NCBI GenBank assembly: GCA_023460175.1
Contig: JAEWRC010000206.1
Span: forward strand, 1 to 30,809
Reading direction: 5' to 3'
Source of the DNA: Actinomycetes bacterium
GTDB lineage: Bacteria; Actinomycetota; Actinomycetes; Mycobacteriales; Mycobacteriaceae
Length of the DNA stretch: 30,809 nucleotides
Below the pieces are notes generated by a model that had not been told where the DNA came from, made no database searches, and saw only the letters and a list, made by a program, of their open reading frames with translations. The position numbers and the translations under genes were made by a program. The stretch's first letter is position 1. Each line of letters opens with the position of its first letter. Below, piece by piece: positions 15,722 to 24,190 of this stretch.

Positions 15722-16789
15722 CTATCGGGCGGCGGTCTCGGTCGGGGACTCCGCGGTCAGGTCGGTGAATCGGAAGTCGAACTCGTCGCGGGCGTCGAGG
15801 TTCTTGCCACCGAAGGCGCCGGCGCCCTGCAACAGGTCGATGGTCTCCTGCTGGATGGCGATCACCTCGTCGGTGAAGCCGGGCACCGAGGCGGACCCGT
15901 CGGCCTCGGCGATCACCTTCGCGTCCTCGGGGGTGACGTTCTGGTCCTTGATCAGGTACTCGCGGATCCAGGTCTCCTGGTTCTCGTTGTGCCACTGTTC
16001 GGCGCGGTACCAGCCGATGACGAACTCGCGGATCGCCGCGGCCTGCGCCGGATCCGAGAGCGCCTCGGTGCTGGCGTAGACGTAGTTCAGGCCGGGGTAG
16101 GCACCGGGGGCGTTGGGGATCTCGATGCTGCCCTCGCCCTCGGTGGAGGCGAGGTAGCGCGCCCGGTCCGGCTGTTTGAGGACGGCGGCGTTGATCTGCT
16201 CGGCGCGCAGTCCGTCGGCGAATTCGGCCAGCGCCAGGTTGATCGGCTCGACGTCGTCGATGTCGAGGCCGACGGATTTGAGGTTGCGCAGGAAGATGGC
16301 CTGCTGCGCGGTGCCCTCGTTGATCGCGATCTTTTTTCCTGCAAGGTCTTTGAGGCTCTTGATCCCCGAGCTCGGTGAGGTCGCGATCAGCGAGCCGCTG
16401 CCGTCGAAGCGGACCGCGCCGACGATGGGGACGTCGGCCTCGGAGTAGTGCGCGAGGATCGGCGGCACATCGCCGACCCGGCCGAGTTGGGCATTGCCAG
16501 ACCGGATCGCCTCGAGGCGCAGCGGACCGCTGCTGAAGTTGGCGTAGGTCACCTCGGCGGTCAGCCGGTCCTGTTCACCGGACAGCGCGAACAGGGTCTT
16601 GAGCCGGTTGGCGTCGTCGGCCACCACCAGGGTGGTGCCGGCCGGCACGGTCACGGGCAGCGGCGCGTCGGCGGCCAACCGGTCCTCGGGTGCCACCTCG
16701 GTGTCGGCCGATCCGCAGGAGGTCAGCGCGCCGACGGCGAGCACCGCGACGGCAGTGAGGCGGGCGATGGGGGCGAAACGGTTGTGCAC
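15722..16789 (-). CDS. ABC importer substrate-binding lipoprotein, SsuA/NrtA-like
   Basis: This 355-residue lipoprotein has a signal peptide with a basic start (MHNRFAPIARL), a hydrophobic core and the lipobox ALTSC. The body follows the NMT1/SsuA pattern: the early strand TLVVADDANRLKTLF, EAIRSGNAQLGRVGDVPPI, SLKDLAGKKIAINEGTAQQAIFLRNLKSVGL and AVLKQPDRARYL. It would capture the substrate outside the membrane and deliver it to the permease. GTG 16789 is preceded by GGGAGAAG at normal spacing. The gene starts 13 bp after the monooxygenase stop, supporting one transcript. A substrate cannot be read from the pocket. Alkyl or aryl sulfonates, taurine-like compounds or other small anions are all possible. 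Confidence 0.93.
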   Translation of the reverse strand: MHNRFAPIARLTAVAVLAVGALTSCGSADTEVAPEDRLAADAPLPVTVPAGTTLVVADDANRLKTLFALSGEQDRLTAEVTYANFSSGPLRLEAIRSGNAQLGRVGDVPPILAHYSEADVPIVGAVRFDGSGSLIATSPSSGIKSLKDLAGKKIAINEGTAQQAIFLRNLKSVGLDIDDVEPINLALAEFADGLRAEQINAAVLKQPDRARYLASTEGEGSIEIPNAPGAYPGLNYVYASTEALSDPAQAAAIREFVIGWYRAEQWHNENQETWIREYLIKDQNVTPEDAKVIAEADGSASVPGFTDEVIAIQQETIDLLQGAGAFGGKNLDARDEFDFRFTDLTAESPTETAAR

Positions 16790-16802
16790 GTGCTTCTCCC
16801 AG

Positions 16803-18152
16803 CTAGCTTGCGGCCGAGACGGCGGCCTCGGCGCTGTTTCGGTTGACGGGTCGCTCGAGGCCCAGGTGGCCGCGCAGCGTGCTGCTGGTGTACTCGGTGC
16901 GGAACAGGCCGCGGCGCTGCAGTTCCGGCACCACGTGGTCGACGAAGGCGGCCAGCGAGGACGGCAGCGCGGGCGGGATCAGGTTGAACCCGTCGGCGCC
17001 CCCGCTGGTGAACCACTCCTCGATGGTGTCGGCGACCTGCTCGGGGGTGCCGGCGAAGACGCGGTGGCCGCGCCCGCCGCTCAGCCGCAGCAACAGCTCA
17101 CGGACGGTGAGGTTTTCGGCCACCGCGAGCCGGCGCACCAGGGCGAAGCGGCTCTTCATGTGGGTGGCGGCGTCGTCCTCGGAGCCGAAGCTCAGCCGGC
17201 GGTCCAGGTCGTCCTTGGTCACCGCGTAACCGACGACGCGGCTCAGCTGTTCCAGGCCGTAGTCGACGACGGTGAGGTCCTCGAGCTGCCGCTTGCGTTG
17301 CTGCGCTTCGGCTTCCGTGCCGCCCATGATCGTCGACAGGCCGGGCAGGATGAGGACCTGGTCCGGGTTGCGGCCGTACTTGCGCACCCGCGCCTTGACG
17401 TCGGTGTAGAAGTCCTGCGCCTCGCCGAGGGTGGGCTGGGCGGTGAAGATGGCCTCGGCGTACTTGGCCGCCAGGTCCTTGCCGGGTTCCGACGAGCCGG
17501 CCTGGAACAGCACCGGGTGCCCCTGCGGCGAGCGCGGCACCTCCAGTGGGCCGGCGACGGTGAAGTGCTCCCCGGTGTGGTTGATGGCGTGGATCTTCGC
17601 TGGGTCCACGAACCGCGGGGCGTCCTTGTCGCCCACGATGGCGTCGTCCTCCCAGCTGTCCCACAGCCGCAGCGTGACGTCGAGGAACTCGTCGGCGCGG
17701 CGGTAGCGGTGCGTGGGATCCGGATGGTCGGGGAAGCCGAAGTTGGCCGCCGCGCTCTGGTTCGCGGTGGTCACCACGTTCCAGCCGGCCCGGCCCTTGC
17801 TCACGTGGTCGAGAGTGGCGAAGCGGCGGGCCAGGCTGTACGGGTCGTTGTAGGTGGTCGAGGAGGTTGCGATGAGCCCGATCTGGCTGGTGGCCGCCGA
17901 CAGCGCGCTCACCAGGGTGACCGGGTCGAGCGCGTCGAATGGGCGGAACTCGGTCTGGCCCTTGAGGACCGGGTGGTCGGCAAAGAAGATCGCGTCGAGT
18001 TTGCCGCGTTCGGCGATGCGGGCGAGCTCGACGTAGTGGTCGATGTCGGTGATGGCCGACACCCGGGTCTCGGGCAGCCGCCACGCGGACTCGTGCTGAC
18101 CGATGTTGCGCAGGAACGCATTCAGATGAAGTTGTCTCGCGGGCGCTGCCAT
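16803..18152 (-). CDS. Class II FMN-dependent monooxygenase, NtaA/SnaA/DszA family
   Basis: This 449-residue flavin monooxygenase has the bacterial-luciferase-like TIM-barrel fold and uses reduced FMN supplied by a separate reductase. Family features seen are LHLNAFLRNIGQHESAWRLP at the N-terminus, ARIAERGKLDAIFFADHP, ATSSTTYNDPYSLARRFATLDHVSKGRAGWNVVT, NFGFPDHPDPTHRYRRADEFLDV, HPVLFQAGSSEPGKDLAAKYAEAIFT and FAGTPEQVADTIEEWF. The NVVT, HRY..A.EF and QAGSS..G...AA..A..IF blocks separate this group from luciferases. Known relatives degrade nitrilotriacetate, dibenzothiophene sulfone, EDTA or alkyl sulfones and sulfonates. ATG 18152 follows AGAGGAGCT, a strong ribosome binding site. It is first in the four-gene unit, so the imported compound is probably its substrate. 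No flavin reductase gene is in the window. Confidence 0.95.
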   Translation of the reverse strand: MAAPARQLHLNAFLRNIGQHESAWRLPETRVSAITDIDHYVELARIAERGKLDAIFFADHPVLKGQTEFRPFDALDPVTLVSALSAATSQIGLIATSSTTYNDPYSLARRFATLDHVSKGRAGWNVVTTANQSAAANFGFPDHPDPTHRYRRADEFLDVTLRLWDSWEDDAIVGDKDAPRFVDPAKIHAINHTGEHFTVAGPLEVPRSPQGHPVLFQAGSSEPGKDLAAKYAEAIFTAQPTLGEAQDFYTDVKARVRKYGRNPDQVLILPGLSTIMGGTEAEAQQRKRQLEDLTVVDYGLEQLSRVVGYAVTKDDLDRRLSFGSEDDAATHMKSRFALVRRLAVAENLTVRELLLRLSGGRGHRVFAGTPEQVADTIEEWFTSGGADGFNLIPPALPSSLAAFVDHVVPELQRRGLFRTEYTSSTLRGHLGLERPVNRNSAEAAVSAAS

Positions 18153-18187
18153 CAGACGGGAGCTCCTCTGATCGATGGGGCGGGATC

Positions 18188-18244
18188 TTTCGATTGGACG
18201 CCCGGGACCGCCCCTTGGAGAACAGTTTCGATCAGCGAAATTTC
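18188..18244 (-). promoter_or_regulatory. Candidate operator region of the monooxygenase-ABC unit
   Basis: The 104-bp gap upstream of the monooxygenase is less GC-rich than its surroundings. It contains TTTCG-N5-CGAAA (18226-18240), the palindrome GAAATTTC (18237-18244) and a TTTCGAT direct repeat (18188-18194 and 18226-18232). These may be regulator sites. No -35/-10 pair was convincing and no riboswitch fold was recognised. Confidence 0.3.
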
Positions 18245-18256
18245 AGGTCTGCGTAA

Positions 18257-21200
18257 TCAGGTCTGCGGTGTCAGGCCGGGACGGACCCCGGGGGACAGCG
18301 CCAGGAACGCGCCGAGGTCGATCAGACCCTGCGGCGTGCCGGGCAGGTAGTCGGTCAGCGACGGTGAGCGCACCACGACGGCCAGGTACTGCGCCCGGCT
18401 GATGGCGACGTTGAGGCGATTCCGGTTGAGCAGGAACGACATTCCGCGGGGGACATCGGCGAGGGCCGACGCCGTCATGGAGGCGAACACCACCGGCGCC
18501 TGCCGACCCTGCAGTTTGTCCACGGTGCCCACCAGGACCTCGCCCAGGCCGGCGTCGGCCAGGTGCGCGCGCAGGGTCAGCACCTGGGCGTTGTACGGCG
18601 CGACCACCAGGACGTCGGAGCCCGTCAGCGGGCGGCTGCCGTGTTCGCCTGACCACGTCGCCCCGAGAAGGCCCCCGATGGCGGCGGTGATCGCGGCGGC
18701 CTCCTCGACGCTGGCGGTGGCGTTGTCGTGGTGCTCGACCAGCAGCGTGTGCACGCCCGGCGGGTGGCCGTCGAGGCGGCGTTCGGCGGTCTTGGGATGC
18801 GGCAGCAGGCGATTTTCGTAGGACAGCGCCGACACCACGGAGCACACCCGCGGGTGCATCCGGTGCGTGCACTCCAGGAAGTAGCCGAGCTCGGCCGGCA
18901 GCACGTCGTGCCCGTCGGTCAACCAGCCCAGCGCCGAGTGGTCGACGGGTTCGGGGTGGTTGCCGGTCGAGACCTGCCCGAGTTGCTGCGGGTCGCCGAG
19001 CAGCAGCATGTTGCGCGTGGCGCGGGCCACCGCGATGGTGTTGCCCAGGGAGAACTGCCCGGCCTCGTCGATGGCCAACAGGTCCAGCACCTCGGCCCCG
19101 ATCCGGCTGTCGTTGGCGAAATCCCATGCCGTGCCGCCGATCACGCGGCCATCGTCGGTGTCGAGGAAGGTCGCGTACTCGTTGTCGCCGATGGTGCTGA
19201 AGCGCCCCCCGATGCCGTCCCGGCTCGGTTTCTTGGCCACCGCGGCGGCGTCGACGCCCGCGCCGACGATCTCGTCGAGCAGGTGGGCGACCACCGAGTG
19301 CGACTGCGCCACCACGCCGACCTTCCAGCGGTGCTCGTTGACCAGCCGGGCGATGACCCGGGCCGCGGTGTAAGTCTTCCCGGTGCCCGGCGGCCCGTGC
19401 ACGGCCAAATAGGACCGGTCCAGGTCCAGCGCGGCGGCGGTGATGGAGGCGATGTCGTCGTCCAGTCGCGGCAGCGCGGCGCCGCTGTGGGTGGTCGGTG
19501 GGCGCCGGCACAGGATGTCGACGACGGCGGTGCGGGGCAGTCGCGGCGGATCCTCGCGCAGCGCGGCCGCGGCCTGGTCGGCGGCCTCGTTGATCGACGC
19601 CTCGATCCGGTCGGTGCGGATCGGCTTGGCCGGGGTCAGCGCCATCGGCAGGTGCGTGAACGGACCCGCCGCCGGTGCCAGTTCCTCCACCACCACCTCG
19701 ATCGGGACGCCGTCGACCGCCACCTGGTCGACAATCTTCGCGCCGCAGGCCGCGCGGCGGTCGGGGTGCTCGTCGTCGAGTCCGGGCGGGGCCGGCTGGT
19801 CGTAGATGGTCTGCGGCCGGTCGTCGAGCCCGCCGCCCTGCAGCACCCCGGTGAGGCGCACATGGCGGCGCAGTTTGCGCGCCCGCGGCGGCATGTGCCA
19901 GTCCTCGACCACCTCGGCCGCGTCGACTAGGAACACCCCGGAGGTGTCGCCCCACTCGTCGACGGGATGGCTGAGCCGCTGAAAGTGCGCCCACCAGTAC
20001 GGCTTTCGTTCGCGTGGATAGTAGCCACGGGCGCACTCGAGCAGGGCCGCCGCCGTCTGCTCGGGGGTGCGCGCGGCGCTGTAGCCGTCGCCGGCATAGT
20101 CGCGCAGGACCTGTGCGGTCTGGTCCAGCGGCGGCACCGTCTCGCCGGCGCCGGCGGTGCGGGTCAGGTGGGTGACCCCGGCCTCGAAGGCGCGCAGCAG
20201 CAACCAGTCCCGCAGGCGGCGGGTGGAGCGGCAGTCGTAGAGGTTGTAGTCGGTGATCTCCTTGAGGACGGCGTCGGCCTCCTCGTGCCGGCCGGCGTCC
20301 TGCAGGGCGCGGTACTGCGCGTACTGGGTGATCGACGCCGCGGCGTTGGTGACCTCCCCGGTGCGCAACTCCGCCCCCATGTACAGCGGTTCGAGTGCCT
20401 TGAGGGAATACGAGGCGGCGCCGATGCACAGCCCGTTGCGCACGATCGGGTAGAGGTCCACCAGGACCTCGGCGCGCAGCAGGTCGTCGACCTCGTCCTC
20501 GCCCACCCCGTAGCGGGCGGCCAAGTGCAGCAACGTCGTTCGCTCATACGGCGCGTAGTGGTAGATGCGCATGTTCGGGTAGCGCTTGCGACGTTTGCGG
20601 ACCATGGTCAGGAAATCCAGGAAAGCCTTGCGTTCGCTGGGGCGGTCCCGGGCCCACAGCGGGGTGAACCGGTCCCGCTCGTCGAGGACACCCCACATGT
20701 ACTCGAGCCCCCAGGTCTGGCCGTCCTCGGTCCACAGCGGGTCGCCCTCGAAGTCGAAGAACAGATCGCCGGGGTCGGGGGCGGGCAGCGCGCCCAGCGC
20801 GGCGGGGTCGGCCACCTCGTACGGCGGGGCGTCGCTGTCCCGGCCCTGCACCTGCAGTCGGGCCTGGCGGCGCAGAGCGGTCATGGTCGAGGCTGCGATG
20901 CCCTCGACCGGTCCCGTCGACCCAGCCAGGGCGGCCACGCTGTCGATGCCGGCCTCGAGCAGGGTGGCCCGCTGGGTCAGGCGCATTCCGGCGACCAGCA
21001 GCACATCGTCGTCCTCGACCAGGTGCGGTGCGCACACCTCGCAGCGCATGCAGGCCGCGACCCTCTGGTCGTCCCACCGCGCCGGGGCGCCGGAGTGCAG
21101 GTGGGTGTCCAGCAGTTCCTGCAGGCGCGTGCGCTGCCGGCGATAGACCGGGATCAGGTCGCCCAGCGGGTACTCGACCGTCTGCCCGTCGCCCAGTACC

Positions 21201-21733
21201 AGCTGCGCCGTCGGGGCCACGTCGACGCCGGCGGCGTTCAGCGCGTCGGCGTAGCCGGCGATCTGCAGCAGCGCGGTGACCTTGGCGTGCCGGGCCAGCT
21301 TGGTGTCGACCACCCGGTAGGGCGCCTCGGGGTGCTCGTCGGTGCGGATCAGGAAGTCGGCGAAGCCGGCGAAGCGGTCGTCGAGCACGGCGGCCTGGTA
21401 GATCACCGCGGGCCGGGCGGTCAGTGCGGCGGCGGTGGCCTCGGCCGCGCGGCGCAGCGCCGGCACCGAGTAGCCCGCGGTCGGGATCTTGACCACCCCG
21501 GTGGGGCCGGTTCCGTATCGCGCGACGAGCTGTTCGAGCGTGCGTTGTTCGTGTTCGGTGCCGAGTTCGGCGGTGCGGCGCAGCATTTCGTCGTCGCCGC
21601 CGTCACCGGGCTCGGCGCGGCCCAGCTTGGCGTCGAAGCCGCGCAGCAGCGCGTATTCGCACCCGGCCGCGGCGGCCAGATCCGAGGCGCTGTAGATGAC
21701 CACCGGTCCGCCGGGGTCGTCGGCGACGAACAC
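18257..21733 (-). CDS. TM0106-type RecB-like nuclease / RNase H-like exonuclease / SF1 helicase fusion (Rv1251c-like)
   Basis: This 1158-residue protein has three enzymatic parts. Residues ~1-240 are a RecB/Cas4-like nuclease: FADFLI, the DTK motif (Asp143, Lys145) and QIAGY (Gln157, Tyr161). An N-terminal Cys25 plus CMRCEVC (Cys228, 231, 234) form the arrangement of a 4Fe-4S staple. Residues ~325-560 look like the RNase_H_2/YprB exonuclease (PF13482): DFEGD with Asp327 and Glu329, YHYAPYE, DLYPIV, SYSLKALEPLY and YDCRSTRRL. The C-terminal half is a Upf1/Dna2-like SF1 helicase with Walker A GPPGTGKT (Lys786), DEAG (889-892), GTVDKLQGRQ and NVAISRAQ. The role is presumably DNA repair or RNA/DNA processing and is not established. 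GTG 21733 is chosen because VIYSASDLAAAAGC is the family start. Extension to 22294 would overlap lprE and code for Arg-rich shadow sequence. Confidence 0.93.
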   Translation of the reverse strand: MFVADDPGGPVVIYSASDLAAAAGCEYALLRGFDAKLGRAEPGDGGDDEMLRRTAELGTEHEQRTLEQLVARYGTGPTGVVKIPTAGYSVPALRRAAEATAAALTARPAVIYQAAVLDDRFAGFADFLIRTDEHPEAPYRVVDTKLARHAKVTALLQIAGYADALNAAGVDVAPTAQLVLGDGQTVEYPLGDLIPVYRRQRTRLQELLDTHLHSGAPARWDDQRVAACMRCEVCAPHLVEDDDVLLVAGMRLTQRATLLEAGIDSVAALAGSTGPVEGIAASTMTALRRQARLQVQGRDSDAPPYEVADPAALGALPAPDPGDLFFDFEGDPLWTEDGQTWGLEYMWGVLDERDRFTPLWARDRPSERKAFLDFLTMVRKRRKRYPNMRIYHYAPYERTTLLHLAARYGVGEDEVDDLLRAEVLVDLYPIVRNGLCIGAASYSLKALEPLYMGAELRTGEVTNAAASITQYAQYRALQDAGRHEEADAVLKEITDYNLYDCRSTRRLRDWLLLRAFEAGVTHLTRTAGAGETVPPLDQTAQVLRDYAGDGYSAARTPEQTAAALLECARGYYPRERKPYWWAHFQRLSHPVDEWGDTSGVFLVDAAEVVEDWHMPPRARKLRRHVRLTGVLQGGGLDDRPQTIYDQPAPPGLDDEHPDRRAACGAKIVDQVAVDGVPIEVVVEELAPAAGPFTHLPMALTPAKPIRTDRIEASINEAADQAAAALREDPPRLPRTAVVDILCRRPPTTHSGAALPRLDDDIASITAAALDLDRSYLAVHGPPGTGKTYTAARVIARLVNEHRWKVGVVAQSHSVVAHLLDEIVGAGVDAAAVAKKPSRDGIGGRFSTIGDNEYATFLDTDDGRVIGGTAWDFANDSRIGAEVLDLLAIDEAGQFSLGNTIAVARATRNMLLLGDPQQLGQVSTGNHPEPVDHSALGWLTDGHDVLPAELGYFLECTHRMHPRVCSVVSALSYENRLLPHPKTAERRLDGHPPGVHTLLVEHHDNATASVEEAAAITAAIGGLLGATWSGEHGSRPLTGSDVLVVAPYNAQVLTLRAHLADAGLGEVLVGTVDKLQGRQAPVVFASMTASALADVPRGMSFLLNRNRLNVAISRAQYLAVVVRSPSLTDYLPGTPQGLIDLGAFLALSPGVRPGLTPQT

Positions 21734-21792
21734 AGCGCCCACTGTAGGGGAGTGCGCCGACACGGCCGGGACGGCCGACGACGCTCGGCGGG

Positions 21793-22362
21793 CTATCCGG
21801 GCGGGGCGTTGCCGATCAGTTCGACGCTGCTGCCGTTCCACCGGAACTTGACGGTGCTGGAGAGCCCGTCGATGCCGGCGTCGTACTCGAGGGCCACGGT
21901 GTCGCCGGTGCTCTGGGAGGTGTCGAGGCCGTTGAAGCCGAAGGTGTCCGGCACCCCGGTGGGGATGTAGCGGCCCAGGTGGAACAGCACCGCGCGGGTG
22001 CTGGGGTTCTCGGCGTTGGTGTTGGCCTCGACGATCACCGCCGACAGCGGTGCGCACTCGTTGTAGTTGCCCGCGATCGGCTCGGCGCTCCACGGCTGCT
22101 TGCTGCGCGGGTCGCGGGGCAGCTCCGAGACGGCCTGCGCGATGGCCGGGGCCGCCAGGTTCACCGCGCACGGATCGGCCGGGCCGGTGGGTGTCGTGGT
22201 GGGCAGGACGGCGGTGCTCGGGGCGGCGCTGGTGGGCGCCGGCACCTCGGGCGGCGCGGGGGTCTTGGCCACGGTGGAGTCGCCCGAACCGCACGCGGTC
22301 AGTGCCGTCAGCGCCACGGCGACGGCCGCCGAGGCCAGAGTTGCTCGACGCGCAGCGGACAC
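21793..22362 (-). CDS. lprE: Lipoprotein LprE (LppP/LprE family)
   Basis: This 189-residue lipoprotein has a signal peptide (MSAARRATLASAAVAVALTAL) ending in the lipobox LTAC. A Pro/Thr/Ala-rich linker (AKTPAPPEVPAPTSAAPSTAV...) is followed by a compact domain with two Cys (ADPCAV and NECAPL). That domain carries features of the LppP/LprE family, such as PIAGNYNECAPLSAV and FHLGRYIPTG. The molecular function is unknown, and the location is the outer face of the cell membrane. GTG 22362 begins the signal peptide. It lies 59 bp upstream of the helicase-fusion gene on the same strand and 73 bp from the divergent deaD gene. The order matches Rv1252c/Rv1253. Confidence 0.92.
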   Translation of the reverse strand: MSAARRATLASAAVAVALTALTACGSGDSTVAKTPAPPEVPAPTSAAPSTAVLPTTTPTGPADPCAVNLAAPAIAQAVSELPRDPRSKQPWSAEPIAGNYNECAPLSAVIVEANTNAENPSTRAVLFHLGRYIPTGVPDTFGFNGLDTSQSTGDTVALEYDAGIDGLSSTVKFRWNGSSVELIGNAPPG

Positions 22363-22397
22363 ACCGGCAGGTTACCGGCTCGATGATCGGCGACCTG

Positions 22398-22427
22398 GCG
22401 GGCGTCGCGCCCGCAGCAGATTAGACT
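22398..22427 (+). promoter_or_regulatory. deaD promoter with hairpin/operator over the -35 region
   Basis: TAGACT (22422-22427) fits TANNNT and ends 8 nt before the ATG, predicting a leaderless or near-leaderless message. GCGGGCG (22398-22404) and CGCCCGC (22408-22414) are perfect arms around TCG, and they cover the expected -35 position. No separate -35 consensus is seen, which suggests activator or repressor binding. Confidence 0.4.
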
Positions 22428-22435
22428 CACCTGCA

Positions 22436-24190
22436 ATGACCACCGAAGACCCGGACCAGTCCGGTCCCGCCGCGCTGACGTTCGCCGACCTGCAGATTCA
22501 TCCCGCCGTGCTGCAGGCGGTGTCCGACGTCGGCTACGAATCGCCGTCGGCGATCCAGGCGGCGACCATCCCGGCGCTGCTGGAAGGCTCCGATGTGGTG
22601 GGCCTGGCGCAGACCGGCACCGGTAAGACCGCCGCGTTCGCCATCCCGATCCTGTCCAAGATCGACGTCACCAAGAAGGCCACGCAGGCTCTGGTGCTCG
22701 CCCCGACCCGCGAGCTCGCGCTGCAGGTCGCCGAGGCGTTCAGCCGGTACGGAGCCGGGTTGCCGCAGGTCAACGTGCTGGCCGTGTACGGCGGGTCGGC
22801 CTACGCCCCGCAGCTGGCCGGGCTGCGCCGCGGCGCGCAGGTGGTGGTCGGCACCCCGGGACGGGTCATCGACCACCTGGAGCGCGGCACCCTGGATCTG
22901 TCGCATCTGGATTACCTGGTGCTCGACGAGGCCGACGAGATGCTGCAGATGGGCTTCGCCGAGGACGTCGAGCGCATCCTGTCCGACACCCCGGAGTACA
23001 AGCAGGTCGCGTTGTTCTCGGCGACCATGCCGTCGGCCATCCGCAAGATCACCACCAAGTACCTGCACGACCCCGTCGAGGTCTCGGTCAAGGCCAAGAC
23101 CGCGACGGCGGAGAACATCACGCAGCGCTACCTGCAGGTGGCCGGGTACCGCAAGATGGACGCCTTGACCCGGATCCTCGAGGTCGAGTCCTTCGAGGCG
23201 ATGATCGTGTTCGTGCGCACCAAGCAGGCCACCGAGGAGGTGGCCGAGAAGCTGCGGGCGCGCGGGTTTTCCGCCGCCGCCATCAACGGCGACATCGCGC
23301 AGAACCAGCGGGAGCGCACCATCTCCGCCCTCAAGGACGGCAGCGTGGACATCCTGGTCGCGACCGACGTCGCCGCCCGCGGGCTCGACGTCGAGCGGAT
23401 CTCGCACGTGCTCAACTACGACATCCCGCACGACACCGAGTCCTATGTGCACCGCATCGGCCGCACCGGCCGTGCCGGAAGGTCCGGAACCGCAATTCTT
23501 TTCGTCTCGCCGCGCGAGCGCCACATGCTCAAGTCCATCGAGAAGGCCACCCGGTCGCAGCTCGAGGAAATCCAGCTACCCACCGTCGACGACGTCAACG
23601 CGCAGCGGGTGGCGAAGTTCCGGGACTCGATCAGCGAGGCGCTCGGGGCGCCCGGCTTCGAGTTGTTCCGCCGGCTCATCGAGGACTACGAACGCGAAAG
23701 CGATGTCCCGATGGCCGACATCGCGGCGGCGCTGGCCCTGCAGACCCGCAAGGGCGAAGAGTTCCTGATGTCCGAGCCGCCGCCGGAGAAGCGGCGGGAA
23801 CGTCCGGACCGGCCGGCGCGGCCGGACCGGCCGATGCGTCGTCCCTCCGGCGACTTCGCCACCTACCGCATCGATGTGGGCAAGCGGCACAAGGTGATGC
23901 CCGGCGCGATCGTCGGCGCCATCGCCAACGAGGGCGGCCTGCACCGCAGTGATTTTGGGCACATCTCGATCATGCAGGACTTCTCACTGGTGGAGTTGCC
24001 GCCGGAGTTGCCGCCGGAGGCGCTCAAGGCGCTGGCGAAGACCCGCATCCAGGGCCAGTTGATCAACCTGCAGCTCGACCGCGGGTCCGGCGCTCGCGAC
24101 GGCGGCGGCAAGAAGCCGTTCCGGGGCGGGGACAAGAAGCCCTACAAGGGCCAGGGCAAGAAACCGCACAAGCACCGTAAGTTCGAATGA
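22436..24190 (+). CDS. deaD: DEAD-box ATP-dependent RNA helicase DeaD/CsdA
   Basis: This 584-residue cytosolic RNA helicase acts in ribosome assembly and cold or stress RNA remodelling. The Q motif region is LTFADLQIHPAVLQAVSDVGY..PSAIQ. It is followed by motif I AQTGTGKT, PTRELA, GTPGR, DEAD in VLDEADEMLQMGF, SAT in FSATMP, and the C-terminal RecA domain ending HRIGRTGRAGR. After a linker rich in Arg/Pro/Asp comes a DbpA-type RNA-binding domain (TYRIDVGKRHKVMPGAIVG...HISIMQDFSLVELP). The end is a basic KKPFRGG/KKPYKGQ/KKPHKHRK tail that should increase RNA affinity. ATG 22436 is supported by the family N-terminus and the adjacent -10. The stop overlaps the next ATG by 4 bp (ATGA), so the acyltransferase is translationally coupled. 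It matches Rv1253. Confidence 0.97.
   Translation: MTTEDPDQSGPAALTFADLQIHPAVLQAVSDVGYESPSAIQAATIPALLEGSDVVGLAQTGTGKTAAFAIPILSKIDVTKKATQALVLAPTRELALQVAEAFSRYGAGLPQVNVLAVYGGSAYAPQLAGLRRGAQVVVGTPGRVIDHLERGTLDLSHLDYLVLDEADEMLQMGFAEDVERILSDTPEYKQVALFSATMPSAIRKITTKYLHDPVEVSVKAKTATAENITQRYLQVAGYRKMDALTRILEVESFEAMIVFVRTKQATEEVAEKLRARGFSAAAINGDIAQNQRERTISALKDGSVDILVATDVAARGLDVERISHVLNYDIPHDTESYVHRIGRTGRAGRSGTAILFVSPRERHMLKSIEKATRSQLEEIQLPTVDDVNAQRVAKFRDSISEALGAPGFELFRRLIEDYERESDVPMADIAAALALQTRKGEEFLMSEPPPEKRRERPDRPARPDRPMRRPSGDFATYRIDVGKRHKVMPGAIVGAIANEGGLHRSDFGHISIMQDFSLVELPPELPPEALKALAKTRIQGQLINLQLDRGSGARDGGGKKPFRGGDKKPYKGQGKKPHKHRKFE

Noticed and set aside
16331..16337. T-run in the binding-protein gene as a frameshift or slippage site
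   Set aside because: The frame continues through it with the conserved KKIAINEG motif intact, so it is ordinary Lys-Lys coding on the minus strand.
19967..21970. Plus-strand frame of 667 codons across the helicase gene
   Set aside because: It is antisense shadow, with no recognisable domain and the unnatural composition of a GC-rich complement.
21734..22294. N-terminal extension of the nuclease-helicase frame to 22294
   Set aside because: The extra residues are Arg/Pro-rich and lie entirely over lprE, and the family N-terminus begins at about 21733.
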